DNA of 64,000 bases from Trabulsiella guamensis ATCC 49490. Lineage in GTDB: Bacteria > Pseudomonadota > Gammaproteobacteria > Enterobacterales > Enterobacteriaceae. Below are positions 19,926 to 27,115 of the stretch, piece after piece (the stretch's first letter is position 1; every line of letters starts with the position of its first letter). The notes below the pieces were generated by a model. It was not told where the DNA came from and ran no database searches. It saw only the letters and a list, made by a program, of their open reading frames with translations. The translations under genes were made by a program, and so were the position numbers. The stretch spans positions 18,583-82,582 of the forward strand of contig NZ_JMTB01000039.1 in the NCBI RefSeq assembly GCF_000734965.1, read 5' to 3'.

Positions 19926-20405
19926 CTATTCCGGGGTATCCCAGCCATCCAGATGTGAATACATTGCATCCCGCAACTGGCGGAGCTGACCGTTCAGTTG
20001 CGCCAGTTCTGCAGGTGATTGCCCGGATGCTTCCAGCAGCGAATCACTCAGACAACCCGCCCTGGTCTGCAACTGTCGTCCCCGCTCCGTCAGGGCAATC
20101 ATTACCTGCCGCTCGTTGTCAGGATTTCGCGTCCTGTGCAGAAAACCTGCCGCTTCGAGACGCTTAAGGAGCGGTGTCAGCGTACTGGGCTCCAGCGCCA
20201 GCTTTTGGGCGATTTTGCCGACGGTCTGTTTATCATCACGCCACAACACGTTCAGTACCAGATACTGGGGATACGTCAGCCCCATCGCATCCAGCAGGGG
20301 TTTATAGATCCGCTGAATAGCAATACCTGCCGAATAGATGGCATAACACAGCTGGTCATCAAGAGGCGGAGCGGGCATATTCTTCTTCGTTTTCAATGTC
20401 GTCAT
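19926..20405 (-). CDS. MarR-family, OhrR-like redox regulator
   Basis: The 159-residue protein has an alternative start at 20378. It matches OhrR: QLCYAIYSAG with the reactive Cys near the N-terminus, MGLTYPQYLVLNVLW, LEPSTLTPLLKRLEAAGFL in the wing-helix, and RNPDNERQVMIALTERGR. OhrR proteins repress organic-hydroperoxide defence genes and release DNA when the Cys is oxidised. It is divergent from the alpha/beta hydrolase; two palindromic operators sit between them. No ohr gene is present in the window, so the target is likely the hydrolase plus itself. Confidence 0.85.
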   Translation of the reverse strand: MTTLKTKKNMPAPPLDDQLCYAIYSAGIAIQRIYKPLLDAMGLTYPQYLVLNVLWRDDKQTVGKIAQKLALEPSTLTPLLKRLEAAGFLHRTRNPDNERQVMIALTERGRQLQTRAGCLSDSLLEASGQSPAELAQLNGQLRQLRDAMYSHLDGWDTPE

Positions 20406-20449
20406 CTTTCACTCCTGGTCATCACTACCAAGCATACCACAACAATAAC

Positions 20450-20526
20450 TATCGCGATAAATGTTATCGCTTGACACAAAATAAAAATCCCCCTAGCTTT
20501 ATTTATCGCGATAACTGTTATCGCGA
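20450..20526. promoter_or_regulatory. Twin operators and promoter between the OhrR-like regulator and the hydrolase
   Basis: Operator 1 (20450-20470) contains GCGATAA-ATG-TTATCGC. Operator 2 (20506-20526) is a perfect 10-bp inverted repeat TCGCGATAAC-T-GTTATCGCGA. Between them a plus-strand promoter has -35 TTGACA (20471-20476), a 17-base spacer and -10 TAGCTT (20494-20499). Operator 2 covers the expected start site and operator 1 abuts the -35, an ideal repressor layout for both divergent genes. Confidence 0.85.
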
Positions 20527-20545
20527 ATAATAGAGGGTAATGACC

Positions 20546-21325
20546 ATGAAATTTAAAGCTCTTCTGGCCGCTATTACTGCAACTGTGGGTTTGGCCACGG
20601 CTAGCCTAGCGGTTTCTGCCGACCGTATTGCCGACACACAAACGGTACGTAATGTTGTACTGGTACATGGCGCGTTCGCAGACGGATCTGGCTGGCGCGG
20701 TGTGTATGACGAACTGACCGGGCGCGGCTACCGGGTGACCATTGTGCAAAACCCACTGACATCACTGGCGGATGATGTCGCTGCAACAAAACGCGTTCTC
20801 GACCGGCAGCAAGGTCCGACTATTCTGGTTGGGCACTCTTATGGCGGCACCGTGATTACGGAAGCGGGTGTTGATCCGAAGGTCGCCGGGCTGGTCTATG
20901 TGTCTGCGCTGGCACCTGATGCAGGTGAATCGACCGCTTCACAATTTACGCAAATCCCCCCACCCGCTGAATTTGTTATCGACACACAGCGAGATGGTTT
21001 CGGTTTTATCAATCTGGAAAAATTTAAGACTGGTTTCGCCGGCGATACGAGTGATGCCGATGCCGCATTTTTACGTGATTCGCAAGTCCCGCTGAATATG
21101 GCGAACTTCGATGCCAAAGTGACGCATGCCGCCTGGCGAAATAAACCCAGCTGGGCCATTATTGCCACCCAGGATAACGCCATCGACCCCAGACTGCTGC
21201 GCAAAACGGCTGAACGGATCAACGCCCGGGTCGTCGAGGTGAACGCCAGTCATGTGCTCTTCCTCACCCAACCGAAAGCGGTTGCTGATGTCATCGACGA
21301 TGCAGCACAAAGCATTAAAAGTTAA
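20546..21325 (+). CDS. Exported alpha/beta hydrolase
   Basis: About 259 residues. The ATG at 20546 has GAGGG eight bases upstream; the ATG at 20540 is too close. A signal peptide ends near SLAVSA. The mature enzyme starts with the oxyanion strand VVLVHGAFADGSGW, has a nucleophile elbow VGHSYGGTVI, and near the C-terminus an acid/His pair (DNAIDP... and NASHVLFLTQP). It is close to the short alpha/beta hydrolases often found with MarR regulators. Substrate unknown, possibly an ester or peroxy compound sensed by the regulator. Confidence 0.85.
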   Translation: MKFKALLAAITATVGLATASLAVSADRIADTQTVRNVVLVHGAFADGSGWRGVYDELTGRGYRVTIVQNPLTSLADDVAATKRVLDRQQGPTILVGHSYGGTVITEAGVDPKVAGLVYVSALAPDAGESTASQFTQIPPPAEFVIDTQRDGFGFINLEKFKTGFAGDTSDADAAFLRDSQVPLNMANFDAKVTHAAWRNKPSWAIIATQDNAIDPRLLRKTAERINARVVEVNASHVLFLTQPKAVADVIDDAAQSIKS

Positions 21326-21338
21326 AGGCAGATGTTAA

Positions 21339-21365
21339 AACCGCCGGATTTCTCTGGCGGTTTTA
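21339..21365. terminator. Bidirectional terminator between hydrolase and LysR gene
   Basis: AACCGCC...GGCGGTT with T-rich tails on both sides, between convergent genes. Confidence 0.75.
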
Positions 21366-22283
21366 TTAATTTCCGGTCGTAAACAACGTACCCCGCAACC
21401 AGTCCATCAGTGTGGTTACCCGCAGAGGGGTATAACGCCGTGTCGGACGGACGATGGACAGCGGCAACGGAGGCGGAGCATAGGGCTGGAGCACCGGTAC
21501 CAGGACCCCGGCATGGATAGCGTCCTCAACAATAAACCATGGCAACATCGTTATCCCGACGCCCTGAATCGCGGCCTCCCGTAAAACCTCGCCATTTCCG
21601 GCAAATAAAGGAAAATGCATATCCGGTAATTCTCCCCCTTCGGTAATTCCCCACTCGCTTCGGGCGGTCAGATACGAATAACGAAGACAGCGATGCCCTT
21701 TAAGATCGGCAGGCGTCTGTGGCGTGCCATATCGCTCAAGGTATTCCGGCGAGGCGCAGTACAGGCGTGGAAGTTCCGTTATTCGCGTGCTGACTAAGGT
21801 TGAATCCTGGAGCTCGCCGATCCTTAACGACAAATCAATACCTTCACCCACAAGGTCAGTAATCCGGTCTTCTAACTGAAGCTGAATCATTATCTGGGGG
21901 TATTTGTTCATGAACGCAGGTAGCAGCGGTGACAGTTTTCGGATGCCAAAGGTCATCGGCGCGGCCATGCGTATTACCCCGCTCAGGGTTTCCTGAATAC
22001 TGGAAAGGCGCTCTTCCGCCTGCTCAAAGGATTCCAGGATCTCTTTTATATCCTGAAAAAACTGTTGTCCGGCGGTTGTCAGTTCGAGTTGTCGCGTTGT
22101 GCGGTTAAGAAGATGAACGCCAAGTGCATTTTCCAGGGCGGAGACCCGACGGCTGATCGACGCGCTGCTGGTTTCCATCTGAACTGAGGCATTATAGAAA
22201 CTGCCCATTTCCACCACGGCAACAAAACTGCGTAACGAAATCAGGTCATATTCTTTCATTTTGCGTAACGGTGTTTTAGCCAC
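21366..22283 (-). CDS. LysR-family regulator
   Basis: About 305 residues from the GTG at 22283 (or 297 from the ATG at 22259). The N-terminal winged helix is clear (LISLRSFVAVVEMGSFYNAS, SSASISRRVSALENALGVHL, LLNRTTRQLELTTAGQQFF) and is followed by a type-2 periplasmic-fold effector domain. It is divergent from a pirin gene 67 bases away, which it probably regulates. The effector is unknown. Confidence 0.88.
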   Translation of the reverse strand: MAKTPLRKMKEYDLISLRSFVAVVEMGSFYNASVQMETSSASISRRVSALENALGVHLLNRTTRQLELTTAGQQFFQDIKEILESFEQAEERLSSIQETLSGVIRMAAPMTFGIRKLSPLLPAFMNKYPQIMIQLQLEDRITDLVGEGIDLSLRIGELQDSTLVSTRITELPRLYCASPEYLERYGTPQTPADLKGHRCLRYSYLTARSEWGITEGGELPDMHFPLFAGNGEVLREAAIQGVGITMLPWFIVEDAIHAGVLVPVLQPYAPPPLPLSIVRPTRRYTPLRVTTLMDWLRGTLFTTGN

Positions 22284-22350
22284 CGCCCCATTTATCGGAA
22301 AAGAAGCAAAATATATTATGCATTCATTATGTGTAGACCAGAGACAGACA

Positions 22351-23088
22351 ATGACAACCCCTTATTATGTAAAGAAAGCAAATACGCTGCATTATCTGCC
22401 AGCGAGTGAATACCATCCGGCAGATACTTTTTTTCATTTTTCGTTCGCCAATTACTATGATCCGGACAATATTAACTTCGGTGTGTTGCGGGTGATCAAT
22501 GATGACAATGTTAAACCTCATCATGGGTTTGACCGACATCCGCATAAAGATATGGAAATTGTCAGCTACATCATTGATGGCAAACTGACACACTGGGACA
22601 GCGCCACCCGTGAAGAGGATGTTCTGGAACGTGGACATGTTCAGGTTGTTACCGCAGGGAAAGGCGTCTGGCACTCGGAGCTGAATAATGACGATGACTG
22701 GTGTCGCTTTCTGCAAATCTGGATTATCCCACCCGCTCAGGGTCTGGAAGTGCGTTACAGCAACCATAAATTCACCGCTGCGGATCGACTGAACACGCTG
22801 TTGCATATTGTGGGCAGTATCAACAACAGCGATGCACCGCTGCTATTGAATCAGGATGTGAACATGTACGCCAGCGAACTGGTGAATGATCATAATGTGA
22901 CATTTGAATTGAAAGCAGGACGTCAGGCATATCTCAACAATGTTGAAGGAAGTCTGACTGTTGATGAGAACTGTGTTCTGAATGAGCGCGATTCTCTGGA
23001 AATCAGTGGTCCGGCGGTGCTGACCTTTCGCGCCACAACAGATCACAGCCATTTTATTGTTATTGAAATGCCAGAATCCGGCGTCTGA
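22351..23088 (+). CDS. Pirin-family (YhhW-like) cupin protein
   Basis: 245 residues from the ATG at 22351; upstream ATGs at 22261 and 22318 lie in the promoter area. Bicupin pirin signature: FGVLRVINDDNVKPHHGFDR followed by HPHKDMEIVSYI, with the metal-ligand His pair, then GVWHSEL with the third His and Glu. YhhW-type pirins bind a divalent metal, and some have quercetinase activity. It is three bases upstream of the wHTH gene, implying one transcript, and divergent from the LysR regulator. Confidence 0.88.
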   Translation: MTTPYYVKKANTLHYLPASEYHPADTFFHFSFANYYDPDNINFGVLRVINDDNVKPHHGFDRHPHKDMEIVSYIIDGKLTHWDSATREEDVLERGHVQVVTAGKGVWHSELNNDDDWCRFLQIWIIPPAQGLEVRYSNHKFTAADRLNTLLHIVGSINNSDAPLLLNQDVNMYASELVNDHNVTFELKAGRQAYLNNVEGSLTVDENCVLNERDSLEISGPAVLTFRATTDHSHFIVIEMPESGV

Positions 23089-23090
23089 GA

Positions 23091-23755
23091 ATGATACGAG
23101 AAACAGGTACCATGATGTTATACGTAATTAATGACTGTATTGATTTCCGCGCGGGGCAAAATCAGCTGGTGCTGAAAAGCTCTGGTGTTGCGGCAAAACT
23201 GACTTACCCGGCGGCAAAATGTCTCGAGATTATTCTTGATCAGCAAGGGAAAATTGTTTCTCATGCTGAATTATACCAGAAGGTCTGGGAAGAGCGTGGA
23301 GCGAATACTTCTCCGAATACGCTTTATCAGAACATTTCTCTTATTCGCCGCGCGCTTAAGGAAATGGTTCCTGATGGCGATAAGCTTATCAATACGATTC
23401 CCAGAAGAGGATTCCGTATCCATGTTGATGCGGTGGTAAAGAAAATGAACGTCAGTGATATTCAGCCTGTGGTCGCTGATATTATTACCCGTGAGCAGAA
23501 TATTCAGCTGCCGTCAACTCCGGCGCGTATTTCTGGCGCTGATAAGTTGAACGTGAATATTGGGGTATTATTATTTTCCAGTATCGGCAAATTTATGACA
23601 TCCCTGAGTGCATTGGGCCAGCGGAGTTTCAGATAGTGGCGTCCGGCGATGGGGATCATCGCGCAATATCAGCCTCAGTACAATCGCTGCCCCGCGCACT
23701 GCACCATGCAGGATGCCGGGGCTTTATCGTTTCATGCCCTTATATCCTCTACTGA
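23091..23755 (+). pseudogene. ToxR/CadC-type membrane regulator broken by a frameshift
   Basis: The intact frame gives 181 residues: an OmpR-type winged helix (about 1-118, with KIVSHAELYQKVWEE and LINTIPRRGFRIHVD), a linker, then the start of a hydrophobic segment (LNVNIGVLLF) and a stop at 23634. In the frame one base away, from about 23560, a protein-like stretch continues (FQYRQIYDIPECIGPAEFQI... to CRGFIVSCPYILY, stop 23753), with the paired Cys typical of short periplasmic domains of such regulators. A frameshift in the TATTATTATTTT tract near 23566-23577 therefore seems likely. The truncated DNA-binding part could still act. Confidence 0.65.
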
Positions 23756-23839
23756 GCAGTCGGACCAAACGTGTTTTCCGGCCCGTTGATTTAACCATAC
23801 ATAATGACTTCATGTGCATTCAGGATAAATTAACCCGCA

Positions 23840-25147
23840 TCATCGTAGGGAAAAACTATCGCAGTGGAATTCTATCGATTTATCTTTCAGGCCGCGCTGT
23901 AGTGAGTGGCCAAATGATGCCGGACCACAAAACCAGATACCCACTTTTTCTCCCGAAGAAATCGCCTCAGAGAGCATCCTCTTGTCGAGACGTTTCTGAC
24001 GACTGGTATCAATGACATGTAATAGAACATTTGCTTTGTGGCATATTTCTTTTAATCCTTCCGGAATCCCTTTGCGCCCGCAATACCAAAAATCAATGGG
24101 TGTCACGCTTCCCCCCTTTTGTGCCAGTACAGTCAGGCGGGAGAGAAAAGGCGTAATACCAATACCCCCCGCAACCCAAATTTGACGTTTGGCTGAACTT
24201 GTGAAATCAAAACACCCATAAGGACCTTCCACTTCTGCGGTATCTCCTTGTCTGAGGTCCGTAAACAGTCGCCAGGTATCATCCCCAAGTGCCTTTATAA
24301 CGAAGCGCAACATACAAGGATTGTCCGGTGATGACGCAATAGTAAAAGGATGTGGCTCTTTGTCATTGCCGAAACGAACAAAAGCAAATTGCCCTGAACG
24401 GAAATGCATCGGTTTTTCTGTTTGCAGAATGACATCTATCATATCTTCATTGTGTTCAATACGAGCAACCGTGGCGCTTCTTTTCCGTGACTTGCCGATT
24501 CGCTGGAAAAGCGACATAAAGGCCGCAATACTACCAATGGCCGCTAAAATAACGATTATCCAGGACGACACTGTCAACCACCATGTGGTTTTAGCAAGAA
24601 CGGTTATCGCATGAAAAGTGACAGATAAATAAACCAGTGGGAATATTTTATGAACAAACCTGAAAAAGCTATACGGTATTTTTTTCACCAGCGAGACAAC
24701 GCACAATATAATCAGTACATAAATTGCCCACTCTGCGATGGACTGCCCTGTTGAAGCGAGTTCGAGCGGCCAGTCTGCTGCCCCTGCGTCAATGCGTCTG
24801 GGTTTTGCCGGACGCGTTACCCAGCCCTGTTGAGCCATCCATTTTGGAACAATCTCCATCAGCCAGTGCATTACCCCTGCCACCAGCGCAATAATTCCCG
24901 ACCATTTATGTAAGACAAACCCTTTATCCAGACCACCTGTCGCTGCTTCGATGACTGGCAAACGTAATGACAAAATCATCGCTAATGTCATGAACATCCA
25001 TGCCGTCACGCCACTGAAAAGTATGAATTCTTTTGCCAGAGGCCACCAGCTATCATGCGCCGCCAGTAAGACATTCCATTGTGGAATAAAATAAGTCAGG
25101 CCTGCGAGAGAAAAAGTTGCAACCCCTACCCATGTTATTTTCTTCAT
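23840..25147 (-). CDS. Ferric-reductase-like transmembrane flavoprotein
   Basis: 435 residues. The ATG at 25147 has GGGAGG upstream. The first half has about six membrane spans with candidate haem His residues (VLHKWSGIIALVAGVMHW; YLSVTFHAITVL). The second half is a ferredoxin-reductase module: FRSGQFAFVRFG, the FAD motif HPFTIASSP, GPYGCFDF, then the NAD-binding WVAGGIGITPFLSRL and a C-terminal WFCGPASFGHSL. It resembles YedZ/NOX-type reductases that pass electrons from NAD(P)H across the membrane. Substrate (ferric iron or other) unknown. Confidence 0.85.
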   Translation of the reverse strand: MKKITWVGVATFSLAGLTYFIPQWNVLLAAHDSWWPLAKEFILFSGVTAWMFMTLAMILSLRLPVIEAATGGLDKGFVLHKWSGIIALVAGVMHWLMEIVPKWMAQQGWVTRPAKPRRIDAGAADWPLELASTGQSIAEWAIYVLIILCVVSLVKKIPYSFFRFVHKIFPLVYLSVTFHAITVLAKTTWWLTVSSWIIVILAAIGSIAAFMSLFQRIGKSRKRSATVARIEHNEDMIDVILQTEKPMHFRSGQFAFVRFGNDKEPHPFTIASSPDNPCMLRFVIKALGDDTWRLFTDLRQGDTAEVEGPYGCFDFTSSAKRQIWVAGGIGITPFLSRLTVLAQKGGSVTPIDFWYCGRKGIPEGLKEICHKANVLLHVIDTSRQKRLDKRMLSEAISSGEKVGIWFCGPASFGHSLQRGLKDKSIEFHCDSFSLR

Positions 25148-25325
25148 CGTGTTCCCTCCCGAATAAATACAACCCCCGGCTTTACGACAAGTTAAACATT
25201 GCGCCATGATGCTTTAATATCATTGTTTACAAGAGAAACTTTGAGCAAATAATGTTTGAATGTCAGGAATTCGTTTGTTTTCTTTTTTTGAGTAAACGTC
25301 TCCTGTTGAGGCGCCATGAGTGGGC

Positions 25326-25353
25326 AAAAAAAAGCCCGCACAAAGGTGCGGGC
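25326..25353 (-). terminator. Orphan minus-strand terminator 1
   Basis: GCCCGCAC...GTGCGGGC followed on the minus strand by eight T's. It sits upstream of the ferric-reductase gene and after no recognisable gene. Confidence 0.8.
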
Positions 25354-25506
25354 AATGATGGTTTTGACACTAAAACACTGATGTCCGGATAACTCCAGGT
25401 GTACGATGCATCAAGCATAATACATTAGTAATGTTAACCGAACGATGAAAAGACATTCAACGCCATTGTGAGAGAATATATCTCAAAAAACGTAATCATC
25501 ATTGTT

Positions 25507-25538
25507 AAAAAAAGACCAGCGGTGGGGGTTCGCTGGTC
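25507..25538 (-). terminator. Orphan minus-strand terminator 2
   Basis: GACCAGCG, nine bases, CGCTGGTC, then seven T's on the minus strand. A 12-codon frame (MKRLSTIIISSR) with AGGAAG in front lies just upstream on the same strand (about 25612-25574), so a leader-peptide or sRNA transcript is possible. Confidence 0.75.
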
Positions 25539-25640
25539 ATGGGTAAAATTATCGTACAGATAATGGCTGTAAACTCAACGTGACGAAATAATAATAGTTG
25601 AGAGTCTCTTCATTGCAACTTCCTGCATATAAAAGTCGAA

Positions 25641-25665
25641 CAAAAGCCTCGCATTTGCGAGGCTT
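25641..25665 (-). terminator. cigR terminator
   Basis: AAGCCTCGC...GCGAGGCTT followed by TTG on the minus strand, 24 bases after the cigR stop. Confidence 0.75.
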
Positions 25666-25688
25666 CTGAAATTCATTGCTTTGAATGT

Positions 25689-26210
25689 TTAATCAAATAC
25701 ACCATTGAGAACGGCTGTAACGATCGCAGTGCTCAGTGCCACGAGCACCAGATCATCGCCAATCCTCTTCCATTCATAACCTGGGTAGTTTGGCAGTTCC
25801 CCAAGCATTGAAGCAGGTAGTGTTTTTTTCTCTATCCCTGGCGGCAGTGGCTTTCCACGCATCACATTTTTTGCGATGCCAGGAGGTAAGGATTGATATC
25901 CAGTCAGTCCATAATTAACTGCCAGTGAACGCGCTCTGGAGACGCTGATGTCTCTGTCGACATGATCAGGTTTCCTGTTGTTCTTCCCGTTATTCGTTTT
26001 TTCGGAAGACAGGCCGTATGAATTTCCTTTGTCATTCCTTACGCTGCTGTTGCCATGGCTGTTACCGCTGTTGCCATGCCCACCACCGCTATTACCGTGC
26101 CCATTGCCCCCACCATTACCATTCCCCGGATTTGCTAATACAGGGGTGGCAATCACTGAAAGCGAGATAACCGCCGCCAATGCAGTTTTAAATGTGCGAC
26201 GCTTAAACAT
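25689..26210 (-). CDS. cigR: CigR-family (RcnB-like) exported protein
   Basis: The 173-residue protein has a signal peptide ending VIATPVLA, then a low-complexity Gly/Asn/His/Ser stretch (about residues 27-75), a linker, a conserved SLPPGIAKNVMRGKPLPPGI motif, the YPGYEWKRIGDDLVLVAL strand and a C-terminal hydrophobic helix. This is the layout of Salmonella CigR, an SPI-3 type III effector and anti-virulence regulator; the C-terminal half is RcnB-like. No type III system is in the window. The symbol reflects family, not proven orthology. Confidence 0.75.
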   Translation of the reverse strand: MFKRRTFKTALAAVISLSVIATPVLANPGNGNGGGNGHGNSGGGHGNSGNSHGNSSVRNDKGNSYGLSSEKTNNGKNNRKPDHVDRDISVSRARSLAVNYGLTGYQSLPPGIAKNVMRGKPLPPGIEKKTLPASMLGELPNYPGYEWKRIGDDLVLVALSTAIVTAVLNGVFD

Positions 26211-26283
26211 GATATATTCCTCAAGATGGATTACGCACTTTAAATGTAAATAAGCGTTGTAATGACGGCAATCTCCTGGATTC

Positions 26284-26619
26284 TTAAATTAAACCTTCAC
26301 AGGAGCGCTTGCTGGCAGGATTAAGTGATGGGTTGTAACGGAGCCGGATTCGAACCGTGTCGATCACCCATTCAATGACTCCCTGCAAGGCACCGCCTGG
26401 GTTGGTTATGGATAATCGTCGCACCGGGTAGCGGGACTGTGGGCAAAAAAAACCGCACATCATGGTGCGGTAGAATATGGATACAATAATCAAACGAGCA
26501 AAACACGTAAGGTTATGGTGCCGGGTGCCTCCCGGTGAACAGAACACTGGTGACGTCTGTCCGCGTGCCTTCAGGGAAATAATCACCAGAACGCCCCACC
26601 GCACAGGGGGATTCACCAT
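26284..26619 (-). CDS. Phage Icd-like/C4-type immunity relic (short ORF overlapping a structured RNA)
   Basis: A 111-codon frame from the ATG at 26619 contains MVNPPVRWGVLVIISLKARG and SPVFCSPGGTR...LTCFAR, hallmarks of the phage 'host cell division inhibitor Icd-like' ORFs that overlap C4 antisense RNA in P1-type immunity regions. The DNA shows matching inverted segments (GGTGAATCCCCC...GGTGGGGCG; CCGGGAGGCACCCGG). A terminator (26445-26471) lies inside the frame. The remainder may be degenerate. The assignment is from memory of the family and needs a profile search. Confidence 0.4.
   Translation of the reverse strand: MVNPPVRWGVLVIISLKARGQTSPVFCSPGGTRHHNLTCFARLIIVSIFYRTMMCGFFCPQSRYPVRRLSITNPGGALQGVIEWVIDTVRIRLRYNPSLNPASKRSCEGLI
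26445..26471 (-). terminator. Terminator of the C4/Icd-like transcript
   Basis: ACCGCAC...GTGCGGT followed by eight T's on the minus strand. With the TATAAT-like box just before the ATG at 26619 it would delimit an RNA of about 170 bases. Confidence 0.75.
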
Positions 26620-26735
26620 AATTATTATTATAAATCTACAGGCCAAATATTAACTTTTCCTTTCACTACCATCTTCCTTCCAGGTAAATCAGAAACTAAA
26701 GCCTTATATTCTTTTTGCTGCCTGAGAAGAAGTTT

Positions 26736-26945
26736 TTATCGAACCAGCCTCCAGACTGAAGCAGGCACTTTGTCATACAGTGTGTTCATTATTATTTCTG
26801 CCAGCCGGTGATCAGCTGCGGAATTAAAACTCTCCAGTTCATTCTCTGTCAGCTCGTAGGTGTTTTTCTCTATGACTCTTTCCAGCGTCTCCAGACTGTT
26901 ACATTTCCTTAGCTGAAAAAGCCATTCCTGCTTTGTTTTAGACAT
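26736..26945 (-). CDS. Hha/YmoA-family nucleoid modulator
   Basis: 69 residues. It matches Hha across the whole length: [20 protein letters not shown], then [19 protein letters not shown] and [16 protein letters not shown]. Hha/YmoA/Cnu proteins have no DNA-binding domain of their own and modify H-NS silencing of transferred DNA. It lies directly downstream of the giant autotransporter on the same strand. It is distinct enough from chromosomal hha/ydgT to be an island-borne copy (inference). Confidence 0.9.
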   Translation of the reverse strand: MSKTKQEWLFQLRKCNSLETLERVIEKNTYELTENELESFNSAADHRLAEIIMNTLYDKVPASVWRLVR

Positions 26946-27075
26946 GTTTTATTTCCTGCTATTTTATTTTTTCACAAAATAGCTTTATGTATTAACTCAT
27001 TACACTGCGTAGTCCTTCAGATGCCATCGGTTTAATATTAATAATCTGTATTGTCCCGGCCAGATCACTGAAAGC

Positions 27076-27096
27076 GGAGCCGGGTTACCCGGCTCC
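27076..27096. terminator. Hairpin after the autotransporter gene
   Basis: GGAGCCGGG-TTA-CCCGGCTCC, a perfect 9-bp stem 20 bases beyond the autotransporter stop. The T-rich tail is weak on the minus strand and better on the plus strand. Confidence 0.5.
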
Positions 27097-27115
27097 TTTC
27101 TTTCAGGTCCTGCAG

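Noticed and set aside
23608..24015. 135-codon frame after the wHTH gene
   Set aside because: Composition and translation look random. The protein-like continuation of the regulator is in a different frame.
25978..26253. Leu/Pro-rich frame opposite cigR
   Set aside because: It is the antisense of the Gly/Asn/His repeat of CigR.
26330..26365. tRNA-like string (GGTTCGAATCCGGCTCCG) on the minus strand
   Set aside because: It has a T-arm look, but no anticodon arm, D-arm or CCA end can be folded around it, and it falls in the Icd-like frame.
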